64,000 bases of DNA from an uncultured Oceanospirillales bacterium (GCA_913055655.1 CAJXKA010000006.1:1-64000); one strand, 5' to 3'; shown: positions 26,678-35,569, numbered from the stretch's first letter. Notes: generated by a model from the sequence alone, not told the origin. A program made the numbers and translations.

Positions 26678-27150
26678 TTCTCATCGACCTCAACGTTATC
26701 GTCGATGTCACGCTGCGGCGTTCACCGCATTTCGCTTCGTCGCTGGTGGTCGTGAACCGCGTTGTACAGGGGCGACTCCCGGCCGCCATGGCGGCTCACA
26801 ACATCACGACGCTTGACTATGTCATGACACGTTACGCCAATGCCGAGGCCGCCAAACGTTTGGTGGACTGGGCCCTGGCCGTGTTTGAGATCGTGCCCGT
26901 GGGGCCTCATGAACTCAGGCGCGCCCAGGCGCTCAACTGGCCGGATTTTGAAGATGCCGTGGTCGCAGCTGCGGCCGAAACGGCCGGGTGCACAACCATC
27001 GTCACCCGAAACGTGCGCGATTTTCGCGGCTCCGTGGTACCCGCGGTGTTACCCGAAGAACTGGTCATCAACGAAGTCCACGAGTCCTTCGTGCGCCGCT
27101 ACGGCGACAAAGACGGTGCGCGCCGGGCCGGTACGGACTCAGCCGGATAG
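26674..27150 (+). CDS. PIN-domain toxin, VapC-like
   Basis: A 158-residue protein beginning LIDLNVIVDVTL, the PIN N-terminal strand with Asp5 (first metal ligand). Glu/Asp follow in the middle helices, the third acidic ligand in WPDFEDAVVAAAAE, and VTRNVRDF near residues 109-116. PIN toxins cleave tRNA or rRNA. The start is GTG at 26674, overlapping the antitoxin stop. The last 25 residues after HESFVRRYG are polar and may be an unselected extension: the relic at 28501-28599 ends right at that point with a stop codon. Confidence 0.88.
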   Translation: MILIDLNVIVDVTLRRSPHFASSLVVVNRVVQGRLPAAMAAHNITTLDYVMTRYANAEAAKRLVDWALAVFEIVPVGPHELRRAQALNWPDFEDAVVAAAAETAGCTTIVTRNVRDFRGSVVPAVLPEELVINEVHESFVRRYGDKDGARRAGTDSAG

Positions 27151-27160
27151 TTCTCCAGAA

Positions 27161-27796
27161 TCAGGAAACCTGCAACAACCAGTTCTCGCGCACTGCTTCG
27201 ACCCCGTCCAGCCCGTCTTCCACGACGTCGCTGTCCAGCAGCAACAGGTCGTGGCTGTCACCATAGTGCTTCACAACCTCCGCGGCATCCACGCGGAACG
27301 GCGGCCCGTCCTTCAGTGTCTGGTCATAGACGTAAGTGATCAGCAACTGCGGCGCGCCGCGGGTGATCTCCAGCAGGTGTGCGGTGTAGCGCGAGCGCAT
27401 GTCGGCCGGTAACGCGACCAGGGCGGCGCGGTCGTAGACGGCATCTACCATCCCCAGCTGTTCGCCGGACAGGTCAAAGATGTCGCCCACGAAGATATCG
27501 AGCCCTTCGGCACTGAAACATTCCAGCCCACCCGCCACCGTGCGCGCCGGCTCAGTACCGAGTTCGTCAAACAGCTGCTCAACGGCGGTTCGCACCAGCT
27601 CCACGCCGGCCACCCGGCAACCCCGGGACAGCAGCCAGGCGATATCCCGCGTCTTGCCGCACAGAGGGACGAAGACCCGGGCGCCAGCGGGCAGCGCCAG
27701 CGCATCGAAATGGCGAACCAGCGCGTCGTTGGCCTCGCCCTTGTGGAAGGCAATCCGGCCGGTCGCCCAGCGCTCATTCCAGAATTCGGGGTTCAT
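27161..27796 (-). CDS. tpm: thiopurine S-methyltransferase family protein
   Basis: A 211-residue SAM-dependent methyltransferase with the TPMT-family signature: FWNERWATGRIAFH at the N-terminus, VFVPLCGKTRDIAWLL as motif I, and VDAVYDRAALVALPADMR. Bacterial TPMT acts on thiopurines and on selenium or tellurium oxyanions, giving volatile products. The length fits the family (about 215). It is convergent with the PIN toxin, only 10 bases apart, and may be cotranscribed with the upstream CBM9 gene (28 bases). Confidence 0.92.
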   Translation of the reverse strand: MNPEFWNERWATGRIAFHKGEANDALVRHFDALALPAGARVFVPLCGKTRDIAWLLSRGCRVAGVELVRTAVEQLFDELGTEPARTVAGGLECFSAEGLDIFVGDIFDLSGEQLGMVDAVYDRAALVALPADMRSRYTAHLLEITRGAPQLLITYVYDQTLKDGPPFRVDAAEVVKHYGDSHDLLLLDSDVVEDGLDGVEAVRENWLLQVS

Positions 27797-27824
27797 CAGT
27801 CAGTCCAGCCAATCGGAAAACAGG

Positions 27825-28481
27825 TCATGCAAACACGAGCGTACCGAAGCGCTGGAACTCGTGGAAGCTCGGGCCCACACGCGCCCAGTCCCACTGCGTG
27901 TTCTGTCCGCCGTCATAATCCATGCGGTAGACATTGGCGCGCCAGGTCGTACCTGGCACGGGCGGCACGTTGGCGAGCGGCTGTAGCAGGGTGAAAGGGA
28001 TGAAGACCTCGGCGCTCCAGCCACTCACCGCCGCCATGGACGCCTGCTCGCCGCCGCGTACGGCCACCTTTTTACGCGTGCGGCGATCGCCCTCGTAATG
28101 CCACGGCCGCCAGCCCAGGAAGCGGCCACCGAAGTTCGGCACCAGGATCGGTAACTCGTAGCCCAGCGGCGAAATCTCGTACTCAAAGTAGACGGGGTGC
28201 GCCTCGTCGGGCCAGAAGAACACCTCGTAGACGTCCTCTTCCCAAAGGTCCAGGAAGTCCTCCTGCAGCGTGGCGGTGAGCACCTTGTCGCTGCCATCGA
28301 ACAGCACGTAGATGCCTGTATCCGACCAGCAGATCTTGAAGCGCGCAGTGTAGTCATGCGCGCCGCCGGGGCGGCGGTTCAGCGGCACCCAGTCGATGTC
28401 GGCCCAGGCCGGCACGTCGCCTGAGCCCGTCAGGGTGAAGTCACGGCGATGGGGAACGGTGAGGCTGGGCGGATTGGGCAT
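27825..28481 (-). CDS. CBM9-like beta-sandwich protein
   Basis: A 218-residue protein without a signal peptide. Most of it matches the carbohydrate-binding module 9-like family found in bacteria: YTARFKICWSDTGIYVLF, LWEEDVYEVFFWPDE, a central FEYEISPLG and the C-terminal TTWRANVYRMDY. Members often occur alone and may bind sugars or other ligands; a catalytic role is not known. The absence of an export signal is notable for a carbohydrate-binding fold. ATG 28481. A fragment of a second copy lies at 26240-26323. Confidence 0.85.
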   Translation of the reverse strand: MPNPPSLTVPHRRDFTLTGSGDVPAWADIDWVPLNRRPGGAHDYTARFKICWSDTGIYVLFDGSDKVLTATLQEDFLDLWEEDVYEVFFWPDEAHPVYFEYEISPLGYELPILVPNFGGRFLGWRPWHYEGDRRTRKKVAVRGGEQASMAAVSGWSAEVFIPFTLLQPLANVPPVPGTTWRANVYRMDYDGGQNTQWDWARVGPSFHEFQRFGTLVFA

Positions 28482-28500
28482 GGGCGTTATTGTCCTACAG

Positions 28501-28599
28501 AACGCCGGGCACTTCAGTCGCTCACAAATTCCAGCGATGTTGCCCGGGGAACTGGTGATGAACGAAGCCCACGAGTCCTTCGTGCGCCGTTACGGTTAA
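28501..28599 (+). pseudogene. 3' fragment of a PIN toxin gene
   Basis: The reading frame gives SQIPAMLPGELVMNEAHE then SFVRRYG and a TAA stop, clearly homologous to residues about 113-144 of the intact PIN toxin at 26674. The rest of the PIN gene and the whole antitoxin gene are absent. The fragment follows the CBM9 start region with the same spacer (ATTGTCCTACAG) found upstream of the intact antitoxin. It is the mirror image of the CBM9 fragment at 26240. Confidence 0.85.
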
Positions 28600-28709
28600 G
28601 AAAAAAGCGCCCTCCCCATGTCGGGGTTTCCATCACGAATCCGCACTCCTCCGTGACGCCAAAAACCCGCCCGGCCGATCACCGCGCGGCCACAGAGGAA
28701 GCCACTGAC

Positions 28710-30305
28710 ATGATTTCCACCGCCAAAACCGCTCTGTACTTCGCCCTGCTCGTCCTGGTGCTGCCCGCCCCGGGCAGCGCCCAGGAGACCGACTGGAACG
28801 ACCCGCTGGTAAAGAAGGCGCTCGGGGATCACGGCATCATCCTCAACACCGATGAGAATGCCGCGGCGGCGGGGCGGGTCCAGCAGCAACTCCTGGAGGC
28901 CGAAATGTATGTTGAGTCTGAGCGGCTTGGCAAAAGTGGCGTCCAGGTACTGAAGTTCAATAAACAGCTGGCGTCTGTCCCGAACCTCCCCAAGGAGTTC
29001 TTCACGGATGTCCAGGCAGCCGGAAACCTGCCAACGGACGGCATGTTCGAGTATATCGAGGTTGAGACCTTTACCGCACCCGATGGCACGATCGTGAACC
29101 TGCAGCGGGAAATGTCACCCGAAGAGGTCATGAACCGGCGGATGGAAAACTCCGATACCCCCCCGGAAATGGCCGCGGTGATGATGGACACCATGTCCGA
29201 TGGCCTGCTGATGCTCGGCGCGGCGATGCGTGAAGGGATCACGGACGCGGGATTTGGCGGCATTCTCGGCGACGAGGATATGGTCCTTGAGGGCATCGCC
29301 GGCGGCCACGGCGACTTTTACTGCGACAGCTTCCTCAGAGATCCCAAGTATGCCGGTGTCCGGTTCCAGACCGATTCACCCGACCAGGGCATCATGATGT
29401 CCGGCATCAGCGAGCACACCGGCGAATTCTACCCGGTGCTGTACATGTTCGGCCCCGCCTGCATGCTGGCCAAGTCGGCCGAGGCGCTGGAGAACTACGA
29501 AGACCCCACCCCCGGCGAGTACGCCGAGGCGCAGGAAAAAGCCCGTAACGAGGCCATGCAGTACGCATCGTTCGGGGGCATGGAAACCGTCGACGGCCAG
29601 CGCGCCGCCCGCATCGACGTGGAAGACCTGGGCATCCGCCAGCCCATCGAGGGCGGCGGCACGATGGAGATCGACACGCTGAGCATCTGGATCGACCCGC
29701 AGTACCTGAAACGCCGCAAGTTCCGCATGCAGGGCACGATGATCGAGGGCCGTGAGAAGCGGAAGTTCTTCATGGAACGCGAAAACCAGGACTACCGGCG
29801 CGTCGGCGACTCCTTCCTGTATGAGCCCTACCTGGAGATCGTCCGCGTGGGCGGTGTGCTCAGCGAGAAGGAACGTAAAGAGCTGGCCGAGGCACAGGAA
29901 GAGTTGAAGAAGGCCGAGGCCCAGCTGGCGCAGATGCCGGCCGCCCAGCGCAAGATGATGGAGAAGATGATGGGCAAGCAGATGGACCAGCTGCGCAGCA
30001 TGGCCGAAGACGGCAGCATGGAAATGCGCATCATCACCACCAGCATCGAAATCAACCCGGATTTCAGCGCACCGGGGTTCGGCGGCATGGTGACGGCCGG
30101 CACCGACCCGAACGCCTCGCTGGTGCAGGTCATCCAGGGCTACCTGGCGCAACTGGGCTACGACCCGGGCCCGGCCACCGGCGAGCTCACCACCGAGACT
30201 GTCATTGCCATTTCACAGTACCAGGCCGAGAAAGGCCTGGCCGTCACCGGCGAGGCCTCGGCCGAGCTGGCGCGGCGCCTGCAGGCCGAAGTGGACGCGC
30301 TGTAG
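28710..30305 (+). CDS. secreted protein with C-terminal peptidoglycan-binding-like domain
   Basis: A 531-residue protein with a signal peptide (cleaved near PGSAQ, about residue 26). The core of about 420 residues has a LolA/DUF4412-like beta character (MEIDTLSIWIDPQYLKRRKF), then a charged helix (KERKELAEAQEELKKAEAQL, MMEKMMGKQMDQL). The C-terminal 55 residues (LAQLGYDPGPATGELTTET, ISQYQAEKGLAVTGE) follow the PG_binding_1 pattern of repeat-helix, GYDPG and AVTGE. The same tail occurs on the protein at 46145-47677. ATG 28710 is preceded by AGAGGAAG; the frame is open further upstream through the PIN relic but that part is not coding. Confidence 0.78.
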   Translation: MISTAKTALYFALLVLVLPAPGSAQETDWNDPLVKKALGDHGIILNTDENAAAAGRVQQQLLEAEMYVESERLGKSGVQVLKFNKQLASVPNLPKEFFTDVQAAGNLPTDGMFEYIEVETFTAPDGTIVNLQREMSPEEVMNRRMENSDTPPEMAAVMMDTMSDGLLMLGAAMREGITDAGFGGILGDEDMVLEGIAGGHGDFYCDSFLRDPKYAGVRFQTDSPDQGIMMSGISEHTGEFYPVLYMFGPACMLAKSAEALENYEDPTPGEYAEAQEKARNEAMQYASFGGMETVDGQRAARIDVEDLGIRQPIEGGGTMEIDTLSIWIDPQYLKRRKFRMQGTMIEGREKRKFFMERENQDYRRVGDSFLYEPYLEIVRVGGVLSEKERKELAEAQEELKKAEAQLAQMPAAQRKMMEKMMGKQMDQLRSMAEDGSMEMRIITTSIEINPDFSAPGFGGMVTAGTDPNASLVQVIQGYLAQLGYDPGPATGELTTETVIAISQYQAEKGLAVTGEASAELARRLQAEVDAL

Positions 30306-30342
30306 CCCGGGCGCCTGCCAGCAGTCCCTAGCGGCGCCCGGG
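30306..30342. terminator. inverted repeat at a convergent gene end
   Basis: CCCGGGCGCC (30306-30315) and GGCGCCCGGG (30333-30342) are perfectly complementary across 17 bases. The element begins at the stop codon of the plus-strand gene and overlaps the last codons of the minus-strand gene, so it can serve both. No T-run follows; it may work as a weak bidirectional terminator. Confidence 0.6.
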
Positions 30343-31017
30343 ACGCCGGAAGCCGCCACCGCAGCTGCCGTCTTTCAACAGGCTGAATTCACCACTCATG
30401 GCGATGGTCGCCGCGGTGATCGGGTGCACGCCCACGCCCACCGGGTGCTGCTCAAGGATATCCAGCTGTCGAAACAGTTCCGGGTCCAGGAAACGCGCCT
30501 CGAATGAGCCGATCACCTTGGTGTCGTCGTTACGGGTCAGGTGCACGTTGGTCGTCAGCAGGTGGCCGATGCCCGAGCCGCCCGGAATACCGACGACATC
30601 GCGCCGTAGGTAGTCGGCATTGCCATCGTAACTGTTCGGTCCTGCATTGAAGCCGCCCCATACGCGGTTGAACACGCCCGTCTCCATGGCCTGCACACCC
30701 GGAATCGCAAAGGCGATCTCGCTGATGAATGTCGAGTCGGTCAGCCGGCTGCGGTCATAGTTTCGCAGGCGGATCACCAGCCACGGCGGTTCCGGCTGCG
30801 GGTCATCGTCCTGCACCACGGCGTCGATATCCAACGGCGGCGATGTCGAATCATCAACCTTGACCGAGCCCTGGGTACCACTGAATTCGCCCACGATGGC
30901 GGATGGGCCCGAGGCAGAGGCGGACCACGTGCAATCGTCCAGGCCAAGGGCCGCGAAAGCCGGCGTGGCCGCGACCAGCAGACCGGGCAACAGGAAGTAG
31001 CGGATTGTTTTACTCAT
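30328..31017 (-). CDS. exported protein of unknown function
   Basis: A 229-residue protein with a clear signal peptide (FLLPGLLVAATPAFA). The mature part is beta-rich: LDDCTWSASASGPSAIVGEF, then FISEIAFAIPGVQAME, and a glycine-rich segment GGSGIGHLLTTN. A single pair of cysteines (DDCTW, DGSCGG) could join the ends. ATG 31017 with AAGGA is chosen because the frame's first ATG at 31026 sits on the ribosome-binding site. The neighbouring small lipoprotein gene is 35 bases upstream and probably cotranscribed. No family recognised. Confidence 0.68.
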   Translation of the reverse strand: MSKTIRYFLLPGLLVAATPAFAALGLDDCTWSASASGPSAIVGEFSGTQGSVKVDDSTSPPLDIDAVVQDDDPQPEPPWLVIRLRNYDRSRLTDSTFISEIAFAIPGVQAMETGVFNRVWGGFNAGPNSYDGNADYLRRDVVGIPGGSGIGHLLTTNVHLTRNDDTKVIGSFEARFLDPELFRQLDILEQHPVGVGVHPITAATIAMSGEFSLLKDGSCGGGFRRPGRR

Positions 31018-31052
31018 GGCGATCATCCTTTCAATATCACGACATTTCCCGG

Positions 31053-31484
31053 TCAGGGATCCGCCCGGGTCCAGCCTTCAAACGTGACCGCCTTGCCATC
31101 ACAGTCCAGTTCGCCGGCGAAGCTCGCATCGAAGGTTTGCTTGTCGGCGTCCCGGATTTCGGCGGCCGCTTCGCTGGCGCTTCGACAGGTGGTGCCGTCC
31201 GGCAGGGTCAGGTTCATCAGCGCCGAGCGCGCCTGGCCGTCCGCGGTCAGCGACAGTGACATTCGAAATTTCTGCGTTGCCCGTTGGCCGGGCGATTCGC
31301 CGTAGGCGCCGCCGGCCAGGGTCAGGTTGGTCATGACTGCGGTGACGGCCAGGATCTCGCCCTGCACCGTCCCGCCCAGTTCGCCTTCGTACTGGAATTG
31401 CCACTCAACGTCGGCGGCCGCTGTTTTTGGTTCACTGCAGCCATACAGCAGGGCCAGGAAGCCCAGGATCGGAAGTCTGCTCAT
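31053..31484 (-). CDS. small lipoprotein of unknown function
   Basis: A 143-residue protein with a lipobox LLYGC (Cys16), then a small beta domain (WQFQYEGELGGTVQGEI, RMSLSLTADGQARSALMN) and two cysteines (TTCRS, LDCDG). AGGAGA lies seven bases before ATG 31484. It is followed by the exported protein at 30328 on the same strand and lies just downstream of the Ser/Thr kinase gene, from which a 78-base gap separates it. Confidence 0.75.
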   Translation of the reverse strand: MSRLPILGFLALLYGCSEPKTAAADVEWQFQYEGELGGTVQGEILAVTAVMTNLTLAGGAYGESPGQRATQKFRMSLSLTADGQARSALMNLTLPDGTTCRSASEAAAEIRDADKQTFDASFAGELDCDGKAVTFEGWTRADP

Positions 31485-31562
31485 CGATAATCTCCTGTGT
31501 CGGTCACACGGGCACCGGTTCTCCGGCCCGTAAGATCACAGGAATGAGTGCGGATTCAGGCG

Positions 31563-34184
31563 CTAGACACCGACATTGAGCCCGGCACGGGTGAGTGCGT
31601 CCCGGCACTCGGCGATGTGACGGTCCATGCCACCGGGAAACTGCAACAGGCCATCGAGCCCCACCCGCACCCGGCGCTCACCTTCGACGCGCTCGCCGCG
31701 CCGCAGCAGGGCATCGCCGACCAGGCACTGGGATTTCAGCCAGGCGGGGTGGTTGTCCGGCACGTTCCCGTCCAGGAAGGCCTCGGCCTGGCGGGCGTGG
31801 GATTCCAGGGCGTCGACGTTGTCCTGGTCGGCATGGATGGCCGCCAGCGTCAGGTGTGGATAGGCCAGCAAAGGATTGCCCGGCAGCAGGAACCGCCGGT
31901 ACAGGGCGTCGGCCTCCTCCAGGTAGCCGATGGCCTCGGGAATGCGCTCCAGCCGCACCATCAGGGCGCCCAGGTTCTGCAACGAGTCGGCCATGCTGAG
32001 ATCGGGCTCGTCACCGCCTTCGCGCTTGCGCTCGAGCACCTCGACGAACAGCGCCGCGGCCGCCTCGTACTGCCCGGCGCCCATGTAAGTCATGCCGTGA
32101 TTGTTCATCACCGCGAGCGTCTGGCCGTGGCGCCTGCCCAGCCGCTTTTCGTATTCCGGGACCAGTTCGTTGTACAGCGCCAGCGCCTCGTCCAGGCGGC
32201 CCATCTGGGTGAACTGGGCCGCCAGCTGCAGGCGGTTGGTGAGCGTCCAGGCATGGTCCTCGCCCAGCACCTCGGTGCGAATGGCGAGCGCGCGCTCGAT
32301 CAGCGCCAAAGATTCCTCGTGGCGTTGCAGGTCGTCCAGGGTGTCGCCGAGCTCGACCAGGGCGAACGCCAGCTGCCGGGGGTCCGGCGAGGGATCGGTA
32401 TCGAGCAGCGCCACGGCGCTCTCGAACGGGACCAGCGCCTGTTCCGGCTGGCCGTAGCGGCGCAGCAGCCGACCGGTTTCCATGGCCACGGTCGCGCGCT
32501 CGACCAGCTGGTCCGGGTATTCCCGCTGCAGGCGCCCTGCCAGGGCCCGCAGCGCGGCGATCTGCGACTCGATGTTGCCGTCATCACCGCTGGCGAGCAA
32601 TCGCTTTCGCTCGGCCACGAGCAGGCGGAACGGGTCTACGTCCGGCAGCGTGACCAGCAACTGGTACTGCTTTTCAAACGCCGAACGGGCCGGGCCGGAC
32701 TCGCTCAGGCTCCACCAGGCATCGCCGAGCACGCCATAGAGCTCCGCCTGCAGCGCCGGGCGCCCGGCCAGTTCGGTCTCGATGGCGGCATCGGCGTTCA
32801 CCAGCGCGTCGCGAATCCGCGCGTCGGCGCCCGTGCCGTTGAACGGATCCGCCTCGGTGATGAAGCGGACCAGCAGGTTGCGAGTCTCGCGGGCCCGGTC
32901 GAGCGCATCCAGCGCGGCCTGTTTTTCCTGTGCCAGCTGGCGGTTGTAGTGCGTGACCACGCCCAGCCCGGCCACCAGGGCCAGGGCCGTGAAACCGGCG
33001 ATGGCCGTGACCACCGGGCGGCGGCGCACGAACTTGCCGAGCGTGTACAGGGTGCCCGGCGCGCGGGCGCCGATGGGGCGGTGTGAGAGGTATAAATCCA
33101 GGTCCGCCAGCAGCTCGGACGCCGAGCCATAACGCTGTTCGGGCGCCGGCGCCAGCGCTTTCAGGATGATCCAGTCGAGATCGCCGCGCAGCGCTTTCGG
33201 CGTGTAAGGCAGCTGCTCCGCACTGGCGACGCGACTGGGGCGCCTGTGCGGTGCGCCCTGCGCGTCGATATCCAGCGCCCGGCGCGGTTGTTCGACACCG
33301 CACAGCAGCGCCGTCAGCAACAGGCCGAGTTGGTAAACATCGGTGGCCGTGGTGATGCCGTCGCCGCGCTGTTGCTCCGGCGCCGCGTAGGCCGGCGTCA
33401 TCGGCCGGACCATATGCTCGGTCCGCGCCGACTCGCCTTTCCGGGCCTCGGGATCGAGCCACTTGGCGATACCGAAATCCAGCAGCTTCACCTGGCCGTC
33501 GGCGTTGACCAGGATGTTCGACGGCTTGATATCGCGGTGCACCACCAGCCGCCGGTGTGCGAACGCTACCGCGGTGGCGGCGCCCCGGAACAGTCGCAGG
33601 CGCTCGGACAGACCCAGTTGCCTGTCCCGGCACCAGTCGTCGATCGGCGCCCCGTCGATGTACTCCATGACGAAGTAAGGCAAGGCATCGCCGGTGACGC
33701 CGCCATCCAGCAGCGTGGCGATGTTCGGATGGCGGAGCACGGTCAGGATCTGGCGCTCGGCCAGGAACCGGCGCAGCACATCGTCGGTGTCGACACCGCG
33801 TGACAGCACCTTGACCGCCACCCGGTCCTCCCACTCGCCGTCGACCCGGTGCGCGCGGTAAACCACGGCCTTGTGGCCGCGGCCGATGACGGATTCGAGG
33901 CGATAGGCGCCCAGGGTTTCGCCGCTGCGGTCCAGGCCGGACCCGGGACTGAAACTTTCCCCGGCCAGCGCGGTGGCCAGCATGCGGTCACGCGTGGCGC
34001 CGGCATCGGCCTCCAGGAAGGTGCCGGTCGATTCGGCGTCCGTCAGTAACGTGGCCAGGGTTTCGGCCAGCGCCGGCTCATGGTCTGCCAGCTCGGCCAA
34101 CAGCCGCCGGCGTTCTTCCGGTTCACAGTCGAGCAACCGGTCGAACCACGAATCCAGCGTGTCGAAATCGGGTTGGCCGGCCAT
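31563..34184 (-). CDS. membrane Ser/Thr protein kinase with extracytoplasmic TPR domain
   Basis: An 873-residue protein. Residues 1-90 are a helical N-terminal extension. The Hanks-type kinase domain (about 93-350) has the G-loop IGRGHKAVVY (100-109), Lys125 (VAVKVL), HRDIKPSN (216-223) and DFG (236-238), all intact. One membrane segment follows at about 378-402 (TAIAGFTALALVAGLG). The remaining 460 residues are TPR-like repeats (ALVPFESAVALLDTD, EALALYNELVPEYEKRLG) on the periplasmic side. The ECF sigma gene lies 11 bases upstream, so both are one operon. Kinase-sigma pairs of this type are known in which the sigma factor is switched on by phosphorylation. Confidence 0.92.
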   Translation of the reverse strand: MAGQPDFDTLDSWFDRLLDCEPEERRRLLAELADHEPALAETLATLLTDAESTGTFLEADAGATRDRMLATALAGESFSPGSGLDRSGETLGAYRLESVIGRGHKAVVYRAHRVDGEWEDRVAVKVLSRGVDTDDVLRRFLAERQILTVLRHPNIATLLDGGVTGDALPYFVMEYIDGAPIDDWCRDRQLGLSERLRLFRGAATAVAFAHRRLVVHRDIKPSNILVNADGQVKLLDFGIAKWLDPEARKGESARTEHMVRPMTPAYAAPEQQRGDGITTATDVYQLGLLLTALLCGVEQPRRALDIDAQGAPHRRPSRVASAEQLPYTPKALRGDLDWIILKALAPAPEQRYGSASELLADLDLYLSHRPIGARAPGTLYTLGKFVRRRPVVTAIAGFTALALVAGLGVVTHYNRQLAQEKQAALDALDRARETRNLLVRFITEADPFNGTGADARIRDALVNADAAIETELAGRPALQAELYGVLGDAWWSLSESGPARSAFEKQYQLLVTLPDVDPFRLLVAERKRLLASGDDGNIESQIAALRALAGRLQREYPDQLVERATVAMETGRLLRRYGQPEQALVPFESAVALLDTDPSPDPRQLAFALVELGDTLDDLQRHEESLALIERALAIRTEVLGEDHAWTLTNRLQLAAQFTQMGRLDEALALYNELVPEYEKRLGRRHGQTLAVMNNHGMTYMGAGQYEAAAALFVEVLERKREGGDEPDLSMADSLQNLGALMVRLERIPEAIGYLEEADALYRRFLLPGNPLLAYPHLTLAAIHADQDNVDALESHARQAEAFLDGNVPDNHPAWLKSQCLVGDALLRRGERVEGERRVRVGLDGLLQFPGGMDRHIAECRDALTRAGLNVGV

Positions 34185-34195
34185 GGTCGGCGGCC

Positions 34196-34768
34196 TCAGT
34201 CGGCGCGCTCGCGAAGCTGGCCGAGCAGGTAAGCGCGCGCCTTCAGCCAGTCGCGCTCCACGGTGCGCGTGGACACATCCAGCACCTCGGCGGTTTCGGG
34301 AATGCTCATGCCGCCGAAAAAGCGGTACTCGACCATCTGCACCAGCCTTGGCGACTGCTTCGCCAGCGCGTGCATGGCCTCGTCCAGGTCCAGCAGGTCC
34401 ACGTCCAGCGCCGGGTCGATCAGCGTCGACTTCAGTTCGGCGATGTCGCTGTCATCGGGTTTGCGTTTGCGCGCGGTGGCCTGGCGGGCGTAATCGACCA
34501 GGACGTGGCGGATCACCCTGGAGGTGAGCGCCTTGAGGTGGGCCTCGTTCTTCGGCTGCAGCGCGGCGTCGCTCTCGGCCAGCCGCAGCCAGGCCTCGTG
34601 GACCAGCGCCGTGGTCTGCAGGGTGGCGTTGAAGCGCTCCTGGCGGTTGTGCGCGCGAGCGATGCGCCTGAGCTCGTCGTAGACAGTGGACACCATGCGG
34701 TCCTGGACATCGCCCGGTACCCCAGCCGCATCGGTGTCGAGCGCGACGCGCTTCTCGCTGGCATCCAC
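34196..34768 (-). CDS. ECF-family sigma factor paired with the kinase (TIGR02999-like)
   Basis: About 190 residues. Region 2 begins STVYDELRRIARAHNRQERF and continues ATLQTTALVHEAWLRLAE; region 4 contains QSPRLVQMVEYRFFGGMSIP and the HTH ETAEVLDVSTRTVERDWLKA. This is the layout of the TIGR02999 sigma group. No anti-sigma gene is adjacent; instead the next gene is a membrane kinase, the context in which phosphorylation controls sigma activity (EcfP/PpkT of Vibrio parahaemolyticus is the studied case). GTG at 34768 with GGGGAG 10 bases upstream is chosen; the frame is open to an ATG at 34837 without a good site. Confidence 0.85.
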   Translation of the reverse strand: MDASEKRVALDTDAAGVPGDVQDRMVSTVYDELRRIARAHNRQERFNATLQTTALVHEAWLRLAESDAALQPKNEAHLKALTSRVIRHVLVDYARQATARKRKPDDSDIAELKSTLIDPALDVDLLDLDEAMHALAKQSPRLVQMVEYRFFGGMSIPETAEVLDVSTRTVERDWLKARAYLLGQLRERAD

Positions 34769-34898
34769 CCCTGGAGAACTCCCCTTGCAGCATGATCGAG
34801 TGGGCACCAGTCTGCATTCAATCCCACCGAATGACAAACGCCTTTATGGCATCCGGAACACGGGCCCGCCGCACCGGGCGGACCCGCGCCCCGATCGG

Positions 34899-35396
34899 TC
34901 ACCCGGTGAACCGGGTGCCCGCGAACTGCGGACAAACGGTATTGAGGAGCATACCGTCCATGGTGAAGATTTCCGCGACGCCGTGACCGGCGTACCCGGT
35001 GCCATCCTCGCTGACGGTCAGTTCATTGGTGATGATGTTGTAGCCCACCGCGACGCCGTCCTGGTAGCGGTAGAACTTCATCGAGGCCCGGTACTGGTTA
35101 CCGCCCACGTGCTCCCAGACCAGCAGGTGTGCAGAAAGCACCGCCGGGTTGCTGGACGGGACCACCTGCCCCGTGCCGCCCACGGCGTACATGTGCAGGG
35201 CCTGGAATGGCGGGGCCACGGGCGGAACACCGCAGGGGCCCACCACGACATCGACATCCCAGATGCCGACCAGGCGGTTTCCACGGGCGTTATTCTTCGG
35301 GTCGGTGGCGATTTCCGCGAACGCGGTGCCCTGGGTGAGGAACATGACAAGCAATACCGCGCCGGCAAGGCCTGCGCGCTGAATCAGGCGTGACAT
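34899..35396 (-). CDS. exported protein of unknown function
   Basis: A 165-residue protein with a signal peptide (LLVMFLTQGTAFA), then a small domain with RLVGIWDVDVVVGPCG at its start, a histidine and tyrosine-rich middle (FQALHMYAVGG) and a final cysteine (LLNTVCPQFAG). The pattern of a short G-I-W-D-V strand followed by the Cys pair resembles small secreted lipocalin-like proteins, but this is only an impression. ATG 35396 is used because the signal peptide starts there; the longer frame overlaps the VWA gene promoter region. It is divergent from the VWA gene. Confidence 0.62.
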   Translation of the reverse strand: MSRLIQRAGLAGAVLLVMFLTQGTAFAEIATDPKNNARGNRLVGIWDVDVVVGPCGVPPVAPPFQALHMYAVGGTGQVVPSSNPAVLSAHLLVWEHVGGNQYRASMKFYRYQDGVAVGYNIITNELTVSEDGTGYAGHGVAEIFTMDGMLLNTVCPQFAGTRFTG

Positions 35397-35569
35397 GAGT
35401 GTGATCTCCCGGATACCCGGCGCCGCACCGGATGGCCAGACCGCCGGATAAATGAAATATAGACCGGGTTTTTCCATTTGCAACGTCCACTTACGGCTGG
35501 ACACGCGGGCCAACGGGCAGACTTTTCGCCAGTTGCTACACTGGTCAGGGAAGAACGACCGGGGGGTCC

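Noticed and set aside
28449..28709. N-terminal extension of the secreted PG-binding-like protein
   Set aside because: The open frame passes through the PIN relic in the wrong frame; the ribosome-binding site and signal peptide support ATG 28710.
31548..33086. Long open frame opposite the Ser/Thr kinase gene
   Set aside because: It is the antisense shadow of a GC-rich gene whose kinase motifs are complete on the minus strand.
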